Shown one piece after another: positions 1 to 7,642 of a stretch of DNA of 35,785 nucleotides; the first letter of the stretch is position 1, and the number at the start of each line of letters is the position of its first letter. The translations under genes and the position numbers were made by a program. The notes below the pieces were generated by a model that was not told the origin of the DNA, did not search any database, and saw only the letters and a program-made list of their open reading frames with translations. Source of the stretch: Caballeronia grimmiae (GTDB lineage: Bacteria; Pseudomonadota; Gammaproteobacteria; Burkholderiales; Burkholderiaceae); contig NZ_JFHE01000047.1 of assembly GCF_000698555.1 (NCBI RefSeq), positions 1 through 35,785 of the forward strand, read 5' to 3'.

Positions 1-538
1 GCGCAAACGCCGACGCGCCCGCGACGATCAGTTTCGGCTTGTGCTCCTTGGCGAGCGCTTCGGTCTTGTCGTAATCGATGTCTTCGGCTTCGTTCAGGCC
101 GTAGCTCACTACGTTGAACCACTTGCCCGACATGTTGACCGGCGAGCCGTGCGTGAGGTGGCCGCCTTCGGCGAGGCTCATGCCCATGATCATGTCGCCC
201 GGCTTGAGCATCGCGAAGAACACGCCCTGGTTGGCCTGCGAGCCGGAGTTCGGCTGCACGTTCGCGGCTTCGGCGCCGAAGAGTTGCTTGACGCGATCGA
301 TCGCAAGCTGCTCGACGATATCCACGTACTCACAACCGCCGTAATAGCGCTTGCCGGGATAGCCTTCGGCGTACTTGTTCGTGAGTTGCGAACCCTGCGC
401 GGCCATTACGGCGGGCGAAGTGTAGTTTTCCGACGCGATCAGTTCGATGTGATCTTCCTGACGGCGGTTTTCCTGCTCGATCGCCTTGAGCAATTCGGGA
501 TCGACCTTGGCAAGGGTACTTTCGGCTCTGTCGAACAT
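1..538 (-). CDS. glyA: Serine hydroxymethyltransferase, 5' part only (runs off left edge)
   Basis: This PLP enzyme interconverts serine plus tetrahydrofolate with glycine plus methylene-tetrahydrofolate in the cytoplasm. It is the main source of one-carbon units for purines, thymidylate and methionine. The first 179 codons are present, and the reading frame begins MFDRAESTLAKVDPELLKAI. Family hallmarks visible are ELIASENYTSPAVMAAQGS, the NKYAEGYPGKRYYGG segment, QPNSGSQAN and GGHLTHGSPVN. The PLP-lysine part lies beyond the window edge. The ATG at 536-538 is preceded by a modest GGAAA ribosome site. The gene is transcribed divergently from ydfG. A ZTP riboswitch and promoter lie upstream in a leader of about 270 nt. 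The protein assignment is secure from sequence alone. Confidence 0.97.
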   Translation of the reverse strand, partial: MFDRAESTLAKVDPELLKAIEQENRRQEDHIELIASENYTSPAVMAAQGSQLTNKYAEGYPGKRYYGGCEYVDIVEQLAIDRVKQLFGAEAANVQPNSGSQANQGVFFAMLKPGDMIMGMSLAEGGHLTHGSPVNMSGKWFNVVSYGLNEAEDIDYDKTEALAKEHKPKLIVAGASAFA

Positions 539-710
539 ACGTTTTCCGTGAAATCAGAACAGGTTGACTGGACCGCGCATGAAGGAGCGCCCTTCACGCG
601 AACGCGGAAGACGCTGGACACCGGTTGTGCCATGACGCGACGGAAGGGGGAAGACTCCGGTTTCGCGGAACGGACAGCCTCCGGCAACGCAGCGACGGCG
701 CGCGGATCTC

Positions 711-803
711 AGCTGCCCAGGCGAACGGCAAAACGACGCTCCGCGCTTCCTAGTGGGTCGTTCCACCTTGAATCCGAAGATTCTATCGCCAGTCACGCGG
801 GGT
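711..803 (-). promoter_or_regulatory. ZTP (pfl) riboswitch in the glyA leader
   Basis: Read on the minus strand, the leader contains CCGCGTGACTGGCG (about 801-787) and a UUCG-capped hairpin. A GGTGG...CCCAC hairpin follows, then AGGAAGCGCGG closing the first helix (CCGCG with CGCGG), and finally TTCGCCTGGGCA near 713-726. These match the conserved blocks of the pfl/ZTP aptamer: GUGACUGGCG, a GG-purine-AGCG segment, and the CGCCUGGGCA element that forms a pseudoknot with CUGGCG. ZTP signals 10-formyl-THF shortage, and the class is known upstream of folate and one-carbon genes including glyA. I recognised this by motif. The expression platform in the roughly 170 nt before the glyA start is not obvious, and I see no U-tract terminator. 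Confidence 0.85.
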
Positions 804-814
804 TTGAGCGTTGT

Positions 815-843
815 AGTTTAATGGGCGGCCGGGCTTTAGGCAA
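815..843 (-). promoter_or_regulatory. Candidate glyA promoter
   Basis: On the minus strand, TTGCCT (838-843) and TAAACT (815-820) are separated by 17 nt. Each matches four of six consensus bases. Transcription would start near 808, immediately before the riboswitch, which is the expected geometry. A 9-bp inverted repeat, GGCGGCCGG (824-832) and CCGGCCGCC (844-852), flanks the -35 element and could be an operator. Confidence 0.5.
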
Positions 844-1027
844 CCGGCCGCCGGACCAATGGTCATGCGGCTCCGAAGCCCTCCTGCCCGAGGCGAAAGC
901 ACGATCGTTCGCACCCACGATTACTTGCCGCGCCGCATCAATGGAAGTACCCTTTGCGCCGTTGCCGGACGCGTGTCCCCACGCGGCCCGGTCCTGTCTA
1001 TCGCTCCTATCGAACCGGAGTTCGACC

Positions 1028-1774
1028 ATGATCGTCTTCGTCACCGGCGCGTCCGCCGGCTTCGGCGCTGCCATCGCGCGCACATTCGTCAAAGGCGGCC
1101 ATCGCGTGATCGCGGCGGCGCGGCGCAAAGAGCGGCTCGTTGCGTTGTCTGAAGAACTGGGCGATGCAGTGCTGCCCATCGAGCTCGACGTACGCGACGG
1201 CGACGCCGTCAGAAACGCCGTGGCGTCGCTGCCGGAGGCGTTCGCACGCATCGACGTGCTGGTGAACAACGCGGGCCTCGCGCTGGGTCTCGAGCCGGCG
1301 CAGCGTGCGAAGCTCGATGACTGGCAGAACATGATCGATACGAACTGCGCCGGCCTCGTCGCGGTCACGCACGCCGTCCTGCCGGGCATGGTCGAACGCA
1401 ATCGCGGGCACGTGTTCAACATCGGATCGGTCGCGGCGACGTATCCGTATCCGGGCGGCAATGTCTATGGCGCGACTAAAGCGTTCGTGCGGCAGTTCAG
1501 CCTCAACCTGCGCGCCGACCTCGCTGGCACGGCGCTGCGCGTGACCGATATCGAGCCGGGCCTGTGCGGCGGCACCGAGTTCTCGAATGTACGGTTCAAG
1601 GGCGACGACGATAAAGCGGCGGCCGTGTACAAGGACGTGCAACCGCTCACGGCCGAAGATATCGCGGACTCCATCTACTGGATCGCCACGCGCCCCGCGC
1701 ACGTGAATATCAACGCAATCGAACTGATGCCGGTCGCGCAAACGTTCGGACCGTTGCAAATTCACCGCGGCTGA
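1028..1774 (+). CDS. ydfG: NADP-dependent 3-hydroxy acid dehydrogenase / SDR YdfG
   Basis: This is a 248-residue classical short-chain dehydrogenase, the same length as E. coli YdfG and closely similar throughout. The family oxidises L-allo-threonine and L-serine and also reduces malonic semialdehyde, using NADP(H). The cofactor motif TGASAGFG is at residues 6-13 and NNAG at 80-83. The catalytic residues are Ser134, Tyr147 and Lys151 (GNVYGATKAF). The family-specific stretch EPGLCGGTEFSNVRFKGDD is at 176-194. The ATG at 1028 was chosen because it begins the Rossmann strand (MIVFVTGA) and has CGGAG nine bases upstream. The frame stays open far upstream, but that part does not look coding. The gene diverges from glyA, and I see no convincing promoter in 860-1015. 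Confidence 0.95.
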   Translation: MIVFVTGASAGFGAAIARTFVKGGHRVIAAARRKERLVALSEELGDAVLPIELDVRDGDAVRNAVASLPEAFARIDVLVNNAGLALGLEPAQRAKLDDWQNMIDTNCAGLVAVTHAVLPGMVERNRGHVFNIGSVAATYPYPGGNVYGATKAFVRQFSLNLRADLAGTALRVTDIEPGLCGGTEFSNVRFKGDDDKAAAVYKDVQPLTAEDIADSIYWIATRPAHVNINAIELMPVAQTFGPLQIHRG

Positions 1775-1795
1775 AGCGCCACATTGCCTGATGAT

Positions 1796-1826
1796 TTGGC
1801 GGGCGCGCAGCGGGTTCCGGTAAAAT
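1796..1826 (+). promoter_or_regulatory. Candidate promoter of the ybgC-tol-pal cluster
   Basis: TTGGCG (1796-1801) and TAAAAT (1821-1826) are separated by 19 nt, longer than ideal. The sequence GGTAAAATG recurs before purB (22627-22635). The predicted start of transcription would fall at or just before the mini-ORF ATG at 1834. Confidence 0.4.
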
Positions 1827-1833
1827 GCCGCCG

Positions 1834-1905
1834 ATGAATATTTGTCACAAAGCAAGCCATACCGGGCCGATTTGCCCGGGCGCGAGCAGGATGGCGCAAA
1901 GGTGA
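1834..1905 (+). CDS. Possible 23-codon leader ORF overlapping the ybgC start
   Basis: The ORF runs from an ATG 7 nt after the -10-like TAAAAT and encodes MNICHKASHTGPICPGASR followed by MAQR. It stops at a TGA that overlaps the GTG start of ybgC in the four bases GTGA (1902-1905). That arrangement would allow translational coupling. Nothing else supports it, and no ribosome site is visible, so translation would have to be leaderless or nearly so. Confidence 0.25.
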   Translation: MNICHKASHTGPICPGASRMAQR

Positions 1906-2375
1906 GCGATCCGTTGATTTTCGAATGGCCAATTCGCGTGTATTACGAGGACACCGACGCCGGCGGCATCGTGTTCTACGCGAACTACCTGAAGTTCTTC
2001 GAGCGGGCGCGCACGGAATGGCTGCGCGCGTGCGGAATCGACCAGCAGCGTCTCGCCGAATCGGATGGCGTCGTGTTCGTCGTAAAGCGGACGTCCGTCG
2101 ATTATTCGGCGCCCGCGCGTCTCGACGATGTGATCCGCGTGGCGAGCCGTATCGAGCGGCTCGGACGCGCATCGGTGGACTTTCATCAGGAAGCGTGGCG
2201 CGATGGCGTGCTGCTTGCGACCGGCGATATCCGCGTGGCTTCGGTGAATCGTGCGTCGATGCGGCCCGCCGGCATTCCCGAACCGGTGCTCGAAGGACTG
2301 AAACGCGGTCCGCATGCGAACATCGCGATCGCCGGACAGCCGTTGCCGCCCGAATGCGGATCGAGCCGTGTTTAG
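1902..2375 (+). CDS. ybgC: Tol-Pal-associated acyl-CoA thioesterase YbgC
   Basis: This is a hot-dog fold thioesterase that heads the Tol-Pal operon in many proteobacteria. The family hydrolyses acyl-CoAs and has been linked to phospholipid metabolism. The frame from GTG 1902 gives 157 residues starting MSDPLIFEWPIRVYYEDTDAGG. The YYEDTDAGGIVFYANY segment contains the catalytic aspartate, Asp18, and FFERARTEWLR follows. The C-terminus runs about 23 residues past the end of E. coli YbgC (134 residues). The GTG fits the family N-terminus. A TTG at 1842 would add 20 atypical residues. The stop is followed by 124 bases before tolQ, containing a short AT-richer stretch but no clear terminator. Confidence 0.93.
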   Translation: MSDPLIFEWPIRVYYEDTDAGGIVFYANYLKFFERARTEWLRACGIDQQRLAESDGVVFVVKRTSVDYSAPARLDDVIRVASRIERLGRASVDFHQEAWRDGVLLATGDIRVASVNRASMRPAGIPEPVLEGLKRGPHANIAIAGQPLPPECGSSRV

Positions 2376-2499
2376 CCAGGTTAAGACAATCGAAAACGAG
2401 CCGGCCGCAATGCGGCTTCCGTTTTACTCACTTCTGATTTACGAAAGCGTGATGCGCTTCTGACCGGACGCGTTTCCCGGGACGCAACAGCAGACCTCT

Positions 2500-3177
2500 A
2501 TGAACAATACACAAGACTTGTCGATCATTTCACTCGTCGTACACGCGAGCGTCCTCGCTCAAGCCGTGATGGCGTTGTTGCTGCTCTTATCGCTGCTTTC
2601 GTGGACTTTCATTTTCCGCAAATGGTTTGCCATTCGCCGGGCGCGCGCGCAAACCGAGCGCTTCGAACGCGATTTCTGGTCCGGCGGCGACCTTCAGGCG
2701 CTCTATCAAAGCGCGGCGAACAATCGCCACACCATCGGTGCGCTCGAGCGTATCTTTGAATCCGGCATGCGCGAGTTTCTGAAAGGCAAGGAACGCCGCA
2801 TCACCGATCCGGGCGCGATCCTCGACGGCTCCCGACGCGCGATGCGCGCCGCGTTCCAGCGCGAAATGGACGTGCTCGAAGCCAATCTCGCGTTTCTCGC
2901 GTCGGTCGGCTCGGTCAGCCCGTACATCGGTCTCTTTGGCACGGTGTGGGGCATCATGAATTCGTTCCGCGGTCTCGCCAACGTGCAGCAGGCGACACTC
3001 GCGAACGTCGCGCCGGGTATCGCCGAGGCGCTCGTCGCCACCGCGATCGGCCTGTTCGCCGCGATTCCGGCGGTCGTTGCGTACAACCGCTACGCGCATG
3101 ACATCGATCGCCTCGCGATCCGCTTCGAGACCTTCATCGAAGAGTTCTCGAACATCTTGCAGCGCCAGGCGCACTAA
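2500..3177 (+). CDS. tolQ: Tol-Pal proton channel subunit TolQ
   Basis: TolQ is the inner-membrane scaffold that, with TolR, forms the proton-driven motor of the Tol-Pal system. It is 225 residues long (about 230 in E. coli). Three membrane segments are visible at roughly residues 13-38, 131-155 and 170-195, with a large cytoplasmic loop between the first two. The family motif SPYIGLFGTVWGIM includes Thr148. The third helix carries Thr181 in ALVATAIGLFAAIPA, and these two threonines correspond to the channel-lining pair of the ExbB/TolQ/MotA family. The ATG at 2500 has only a weak purine-rich site upstream. The gene is followed after 12 bases by tolR. Confidence 0.96.
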   Translation: MNNTQDLSIISLVVHASVLAQAVMALLLLLSLLSWTFIFRKWFAIRRARAQTERFERDFWSGGDLQALYQSAANNRHTIGALERIFESGMREFLKGKERRITDPGAILDGSRRAMRAAFQREMDVLEANLAFLASVGSVSPYIGLFGTVWGIMNSFRGLANVQQATLANVAPGIAEALVATAIGLFAAIPAVVAYNRYAHDIDRLAIRFETFIEEFSNILQRQAH

Positions 3178-3189
3178 CAGGAGGCCGCA

Positions 3190-3633
3190 ATGGCAGGCCC
3201 GATTCGTTCCAGCATGCGCGGCGGTTCACGCCGCGCGATGGCCGACATCAACGTCGTGCCATACATCGACGTGATGCTCGTGCTGCTCGTCATCTTCATG
3301 GTGACCGCGCCGCTCGTATCGCCGTCGATCATCAATCTGCCGACCGTCGGCAACGCGCAGCCGCAGGAGCAACAGCCGCCGCTCGTCATCAACATCAAGG
3401 CCGACGGCAGCATGAACATCCGCTACAAGGAAGAAGGCGGCGCAACGCAAGAGCAGAAGATGACGATGGCCGATCTGAACACCTTCGTGCTCAACCGGCA
3501 GGAGCTGCATCCGGATCAGCCGGTCGTGATCGCGGCTGACAAGACGGTGAGATACGAAGCCGTCATGAACGTCATGTCCGATATGAAGGCGCGCGGCGTG
3601 AAGCGCGTCGGATTGCTCGTCAAATCGCAATGA
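3190..3633 (+). CDS. tolR: Tol-Pal protein TolR
   Basis: TolR is a single-pass inner-membrane protein whose helix pairs with TolQ to carry protons and whose periplasmic domain contacts peptidoglycan. It has 147 residues (142 in E. coli). The transmembrane helix, about residues 22-43 (VVPYIDVMLVLLVIFMVTA), contains the essential channel Asp27. The periplasmic ExbD/TolR domain spans about 60-147. A good AGGAGG ribosome site lies 7 nt before the ATG. The stop codon overlaps the start of tolA in ATGA (3630-3633), so the two are probably translationally coupled. Confidence 0.96.
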   Translation: MAGPIRSSMRGGSRRAMADINVVPYIDVMLVLLVIFMVTAPLVSPSIINLPTVGNAQPQEQQPPLVINIKADGSMNIRYKEEGGATQEQKMTMADLNTFVLNRQELHPDQPVVIAADKTVRYEAVMNVMSDMKARGVKRVGLLVKSQ

Positions 3634-4754
3634 TCGATCGTCGCACCAGTCCGCCTCAGCAGACGCGTCCACGTTCCGCGCGGCCGGTTCGCCCGCCTCG
3701 CGAGCGCGGCACGGGCAAGGCGTTTGCGCTCGCGGCGGTCATGCATCTGCTGCTCGGCTGGCTGCTTTATCACGGCATCAACTGGCAGAACAACACGCCG
3801 GCGGGTGCAGAAGCAGAAATTTGGACCGATATACCGGACATGTCCGCGCCGACTCCGCGCCCGGTTCCCCCGCCGCCTGCGCCTGCGCCGGTGAAAGTGC
3901 AGCCCGCGCCGCCGCCCGCGAAGGACGAGGACGCGGACATCGCGTTGCAGGAAAAGAAGCGCAAGCAACAGGAAGCCGCCGCGCGTGACGCGCAGCTCGC
4001 CGAGCAGCGCCGTCAGCAAGAGGCGCGCGACGAAGCCGAGGCCAGGCGTCAGCAGCAACTCGCCGCTCAGGCCGCCGCGGCCGCTGCCGCGCAGAAGGCG
4101 ATGCAGGACAAGCAGAAGCAGATCGAGAAGCAGCGTCAGGCCGATCTTCAAAAGCAACAGCAACAACAGCAACAGCAAAAGGCGAAACAGGACAAGGAAC
4201 GCCAGGACGAGGCCGAAGCGCAAAAGGCCGAGCAGTTGAAGGAACAGAAGGAAGCCAAAGAGGCGAAAGCAAAGGCCGACGCGCAAGCCAAGGCGAAGGC
4301 GGATGCCGAAGCCAAGGCAAAGGCCGCCGCAAAGGCAAAGGCCGATGCCGAAGCGAAAGCGAAGGTCGATCAGGAGCGCAAGGCTCGCCTCGCGCAATTG
4401 CAAGGACAGTTGGGCGGCGGCACGGGCACGAGCGGCGAAGGGCTCGCGAAGAGCGGCACCGGTCGCGGCGCAGGCGGCAACGCCACGTCGCCGGGCTATG
4501 CGGAGAAGGTGCAGCGGCGCGTGCGGCCGAACATCCGTTGGGGCGGCGAAACCGCTGGCCTCGAAACCGTGGTGGCAGTGCGCTGCTCGCCATCCGGCAC
4601 CTTGCTTTCGGCTTCGATTACTCGCTCGAGCGGCAACGAGCAGTGGGACAACGCGGCGCTACGCGCGGTGCAGAGTTCGGACCCGATGCCGGTCGACATC
4701 GACGGCAAGGCGCCCGATCGTTTCACGATCACGCTGCGGCCGGCCGGAGGCTGA
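3630..4754 (+). CDS. tolA: Tol-Pal cell-envelope protein TolA
   Basis: TolA spans the periplasm from the TolQR motor to TolB and Pal at the outer membrane. The 374 residues divide into a basic cytoplasmic tail (1-29) and one membrane helix (about 31-48, FALAAVMHLLLGWLLYHG). A proline-rich linker (about 70-95) follows, then a long Ala/Lys/Gln/Glu helical region (about 105-255) containing a run of eight glutamines and KAKADAEAKAK repeats. After a glycine-rich hinge (about 260-285) comes the C-terminal domain III (SPGYAEKVQRRVRPNIRW to the end). The Gln run is coded by CAG/CAA repeats and might vary in length. The gene starts within the tolR stop. A 106-base gap separates it from tolB. Confidence 0.95.
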   Translation: MIDRRTSPPQQTRPRSARPVRPPRERGTGKAFALAAVMHLLLGWLLYHGINWQNNTPAGAEAEIWTDIPDMSAPTPRPVPPPPAPAPVKVQPAPPPAKDEDADIALQEKKRKQQEAAARDAQLAEQRRQQEARDEAEARRQQQLAAQAAAAAAAQKAMQDKQKQIEKQRQADLQKQQQQQQQQKAKQDKERQDEAEAQKAEQLKEQKEAKEAKAKADAQAKAKADAEAKAKAAAKAKADAEAKAKVDQERKARLAQLQGQLGGGTGTSGEGLAKSGTGRGAGGNATSPGYAEKVQRRVRPNIRWGGETAGLETVVAVRCSPSGTLLSASITRSSGNEQWDNAALRAVQSSDPMPVDIDGKAPDRFTITLRPAGG

Positions 4755-4860
4755 TGACGGCCGCGAGCCGCGTCGCCACGTGGGAACGAATCGTGCAACC
4801 GGGGGTCTGTTCTGCATTCCCCAGACACTTGAAAACGCTTTTTTTCGGAACCTATACAGC

Positions 4861-6153
4861 ATGAGTTTGATGACGAAGCTTGGCCTCAGAACGCTGGTCG
4901 CATCCTGCCTGATCGCAGCCGGCACTGCCGCACACGCCCAGTTGAACGTGCTCGTCACCGGCGTCGGTTCGACTCAGTTCCCGATCGCGACGGCCAATTT
5001 CGCGAACGAGGCGAACTCGCCGCAGCAAGTCAGCGCGATCATTCGTCAGGACCTGCAAAGAAGCGGCAAGTTCACGAACATCGACGCGGGCGGCACGCCG
5101 GTTTCGGAGAGCGACTCCGTCGATCTCGGCGCATGGAAAGCCAAGGGCGCGGACGCGTTCGTGTCCGGCAGCGTCACGCGTCTGTCGAACGGACAGTACG
5201 AAGTGCGCTTCCGCCTCTATGACACGGTCAAGCAGCAGAACCTCGGCGGCCTTTCGCTCGTCAGCGCGGAAAGCGGCCTGCGCATGAGCGCGCACAAGAT
5301 CGCGGACTACATTTACGCCAAGCTGCTCGGCGGCCGCGGCGTGTTCGCGACGCGTCTGTCGTACGTGATTCAGACGGGCGGACGTTATCAGTTGCAGATT
5401 TCGGATTCGGACGGCCAGGACGCGAAGATCGCCCTCTCCAGCCCCGAACCGATCATCTCGCCGGCGTGGTCGCCTGACGGCACGAAGGTCGCCTACGTAT
5501 CGTTCGAGCGCAAGAAGCCGGTCGTCTACATCCACGATCTGCCGACGGGGCGCCGCGTGGTCGTATCGAATCAGAAGGGCAACAACAGTGCGCCGGCGTG
5601 GTCGCCGGATGGCCGCAAGCTCGCGGTCGCGCTGTCGCGCACGGGCAATACGCAGATTTTCGAAGTCAACGCGGACGGCTCGGGCCTGCGCCGTCTCACA
5701 CAGGGCAGTTCCATCGATACCGAGCCGGCCTACTCGCCCGATGGCAGTTCCATCTATTTCACGAGCGACCGCGGCGGCCAACCGCAGGTCTACAAGATGC
5801 CGGCGGCGGGGGAAAACGCCGGCGCGGCCCAGCGAGTCACGTTTGCGGGAAGCTACAACACGAGCCCGCGCGTGAGTCCGGACGGCAAGCAACTCGCGTA
5901 CATTTCGCGCACTGGCGGCGGCTTCAAGCTGTATTTGCAGGACCTCGCGTCCGGCACGGCGACGGGCCTCACCGACACGACGCATGACGAATCGCCGAGC
6001 TTCGCGGCGAATGGTCAGTACATCCTCTACGCCACCCAAGTGAACGGACGTGGCGTGTTGGCAGCCGTGTCGACCGATGGTCGCACGCGGCAAGTCTTGT
6101 CCGTACAGGGCGGTGCGGTGCGCGAGCCGTCCTGGGGTCCGTTCATGCAATAA
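4861..6153 (+). CDS. tolB: Tol-Pal system beta-propeller protein TolB
   Basis: TolB is a periplasmic protein that binds Pal and is released from it by TolA. It has 430 residues, exactly the E. coli length. The Sec signal peptide has a hydrophobic core at about 11-24, with cleavage expected after AHA at residue 26. The N-terminal domain covers about 27-165. The C-terminal six-bladed propeller shows repeated SPAWSPDGTKVAYVS, APAWSPDGRKLAVA, EPAYSPDGSSIYFTSD, SPRVSPDGKQLAYIS and SPSFAANGQYILYA segments. The ATG at 4861 was chosen because it places the signal peptide at the N-terminus. The frame is open far upstream inside tolA but is a shadow there. The ribosome site is poor. Confidence 0.96.
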   Translation: MSLMTKLGLRTLVASCLIAAGTAAHAQLNVLVTGVGSTQFPIATANFANEANSPQQVSAIIRQDLQRSGKFTNIDAGGTPVSESDSVDLGAWKAKGADAFVSGSVTRLSNGQYEVRFRLYDTVKQQNLGGLSLVSAESGLRMSAHKIADYIYAKLLGGRGVFATRLSYVIQTGGRYQLQISDSDGQDAKIALSSPEPIISPAWSPDGTKVAYVSFERKKPVVYIHDLPTGRRVVVSNQKGNNSAPAWSPDGRKLAVALSRTGNTQIFEVNADGSGLRRLTQGSSIDTEPAYSPDGSSIYFTSDRGGQPQVYKMPAAGENAGAAQRVTFAGSYNTSPRVSPDGKQLAYISRTGGGFKLYLQDLASGTATGLTDTTHDESPSFAANGQYILYATQVNGRGVLAAVSTDGRTRQVLSVQGGAVREPSWGPFMQ

Positions 6154-6208
6154 GTCCTGCAACAACGTTTCACTTACAACGTTCAGCTACAACACAAGGA
6201 GAGGTACC

Positions 6209-6715
6209 ATGATGTCGAAACTTCGTATCGGCCTGGCAGTTGCGATGGTCGGCGCATTGGCGGCGTGTCATTCGGGTGTAAAGCTCGATGAAGGCGCGAA
6301 CAAGGGTGCGGGCACGGCGCAGCCGAACCCGCGTGACGTCCAGACGGTCAATGTCGACCCGCTGAACGATCCGAACAGCCCGCTCGCGAAGCGCAGCATC
6401 TATTTCGACTTCGACAGCTATGCCGTGAAGGACGACTATCAGCCGCTGCTGCAGCAACACTCGTCGTACTTGAAGGGCCATCCGGAGCGTCACGTCCTGA
6501 TTCAGGGCAACACCGACGAACGCGGCACGAGCGAGTACAACCTCGCGCTGGGCCAGAAGCGTGCGGAAGCCGTGCGTCGCGCCATGTCGCTGATGGGCGT
6601 CGCGGATTCGCAAATGGAAGCCGTAAGCCTCGGCAAGGAAAAGCCGATGGCGACGGGCCACGACGAGTCGTCGTACGCACAGAACCGCCGTGCGGACCTC
6701 GTCTACCAGCAGTAA
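6209..6715 (+). CDS. pal: Peptidoglycan-associated lipoprotein Pal
   Basis: Pal is an outer-membrane lipoprotein that anchors peptidoglycan and is moved by TolB/TolA at division. It has 168 residues. The lipoprotein signal ends in LAAC with the acylated cysteine at residue 20. A flexible linker reaches about residue 55. The OmpA-like domain follows, with IYFDFDSYAVKDDY and the peptidoglycan-binding NTDERGTSEYNLALGQKRAEAV, where Asp and Arg contact diaminopimelate in the family. A strong AAGGAGAGG site precedes the start. Either ATG, 6209 or 6212, is possible. It lies 55 bases after tolB in the same operon. Confidence 0.97.
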   Translation: MMSKLRIGLAVAMVGALAACHSGVKLDEGANKGAGTAQPNPRDVQTVNVDPLNDPNSPLAKRSIYFDFDSYAVKDDYQPLLQQHSSYLKGHPERHVLIQGNTDERGTSEYNLALGQKRAEAVRRAMSLMGVADSQMEAVSLGKEKPMATGHDESSYAQNRRADLVYQQ

Positions 6716-6760
6716 CAGCAACACTCTCAGTCACGTAACCAGTCACGGGTGAGTCGCCCT

Positions 6761-7510
6761 ATGTTGTATCGCTTTCCTTTGCTGCGGATGACCGCAGCCG
6801 CGTGCGTCGTCGGTGCGGTGATGGCGGGCGTGCCCGCGCACGCCGGTGTCTTCGACGACAACGAAGCGCGCAAGGCCGTGCTCGATCTGCGCACGAAGAC
6901 CGATGGCCTCGGCAATCAGTTGTCGGCGGCGCAGCGCACGATCCTCGATCAGTCGAACCGTATCGATCAGTTGAATCAGCAGGTCGCCACGCTTCGCGGT
7001 CAGAACGAGGATCTGGCGAATCAGGTCGCGACGCTGCAGAAGCAGCAGAAGGACTATTACGCCGATCTCGATGCGCGCATGAAGAAATTCGAGCCGCAGC
7101 AGCAGACGGTCGACGGCGTGACGGGTTCGGTCGAGCCCGGCGAGACGGAAGCGTTCAACGCGGCGTCGACTCAGTTCCGTAACGGTGACTACAAGAGCGC
7201 CGCGGCGTCGTTCAAGACGTTCGTGTCGAAGTACCCGCAGAGCCCGTATCAGCCGACCGCGCAATATTGGCTCGGCAATGCGTTGTATGCGCAGCGCGAC
7301 TACAAGGGATCGACCGCAATCTGGCAGAACCTGGTGAAGACGTATCCGACGCATCCGCGAGCGCCTGAAGCGCTGCTTGCGATCGCGAATAACCAGATCG
7401 AGCAGGGCCAGAAAGCGGCTGCGAAGCAGACGCTTCAACAGATCATCTCGCAGTATTCGGGCACCGAGGTCGCGCAGTCTGCGCAAACGAAGATGTCGCA
7501 AGTGAAGTAA
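6761..7510 (+). CDS. cpoB: Cell-division coordinator CpoB (YbgF)
   Basis: CpoB is the periplasmic partner of TolA that coordinates PBP1B-driven septal synthesis with outer-membrane constriction. It has 249 residues (263 in E. coli). The signal peptide is cleaved after AHA near residue 25. An N-terminal trimerising coiled coil (about 30-110) is rich in Gln, Asp and Leu, with DQSNRIDQLNQQVATL. The C-terminal tetratricopeptide domain (about 128-249) shows AFNAASTQFRNGDYKSAAAS, AQYWLGNALYAQRDYKGS and IANNQIEQGQKAAAKQTL. The ATG at 6761 has GGTGAG eight bases upstream. A GTG at 6749 would add four residues and is less likely. It is the last gene of the Tol-Pal cluster. Confidence 0.95.
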   Translation: MLYRFPLLRMTAAACVVGAVMAGVPAHAGVFDDNEARKAVLDLRTKTDGLGNQLSAAQRTILDQSNRIDQLNQQVATLRGQNEDLANQVATLQKQQKDYYADLDARMKKFEPQQQTVDGVTGSVEPGETEAFNAASTQFRNGDYKSAAASFKTFVSKYPQSPYQPTAQYWLGNALYAQRDYKGSTAIWQNLVKTYPTHPRAPEALLAIANNQIEQGQKAAAKQTLQQIISQYSGTEVAQSAQTKMSQVK

Positions 7511-7529
7511 GCGAAGCTTCGGCTTTCGC
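7511..7529 (+). terminator. Weak hairpin after cpoB
   Basis: Immediately after the cpoB stop, GCGAAGC and GCTTTCGC can pair around a TTCG tetraloop with one bulged base. No clear T-tract follows, so termination here is uncertain. Confidence 0.3.
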
Positions 7530-7600
7530 GCCTCTCGATGAGGACGCCCGCAGGCTTGCAGGCCTCGGGCGATTCTCTTATCGGGAATCGGCGAGACCGG

Positions 7601-7630
7601 TTGACAGCATCGGAAATCGCCGATTATAAT
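7601..7630 (+). promoter_or_regulatory. Consensus sigma-70 promoter of tRNA-Lys
   Basis: TTGACA (7601-7606) and TATAAT (7625-7630) match both consensus hexamers exactly and are 18 nt apart. The tRNA begins 13 nt downstream of the -10, which is the expected placement for a strong stable-RNA promoter. Confidence 0.9.
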
Positions 7631-7642
7631 TTCGCCTCTTTC

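Noticed and set aside
780..785. TAGAAT (-) as the glyA -10
   Set aside because: It falls inside the UUCG-capped hairpin of the ZTP riboswitch. The pair at 838-843 / 815-820 fits better.
539..800. Glycine or TPP riboswitch before glyA
   Set aside because: The glycine tandem-aptamer and TPP signature blocks are absent, whereas all main ZTP blocks are present.
41..1027. An upstream extension of the ydfG frame of more than 300 codons
   Set aside because: It runs antisense through glyA and the riboswitch. The SDR fold starts at the ATG at 1028 with a ribosome site.
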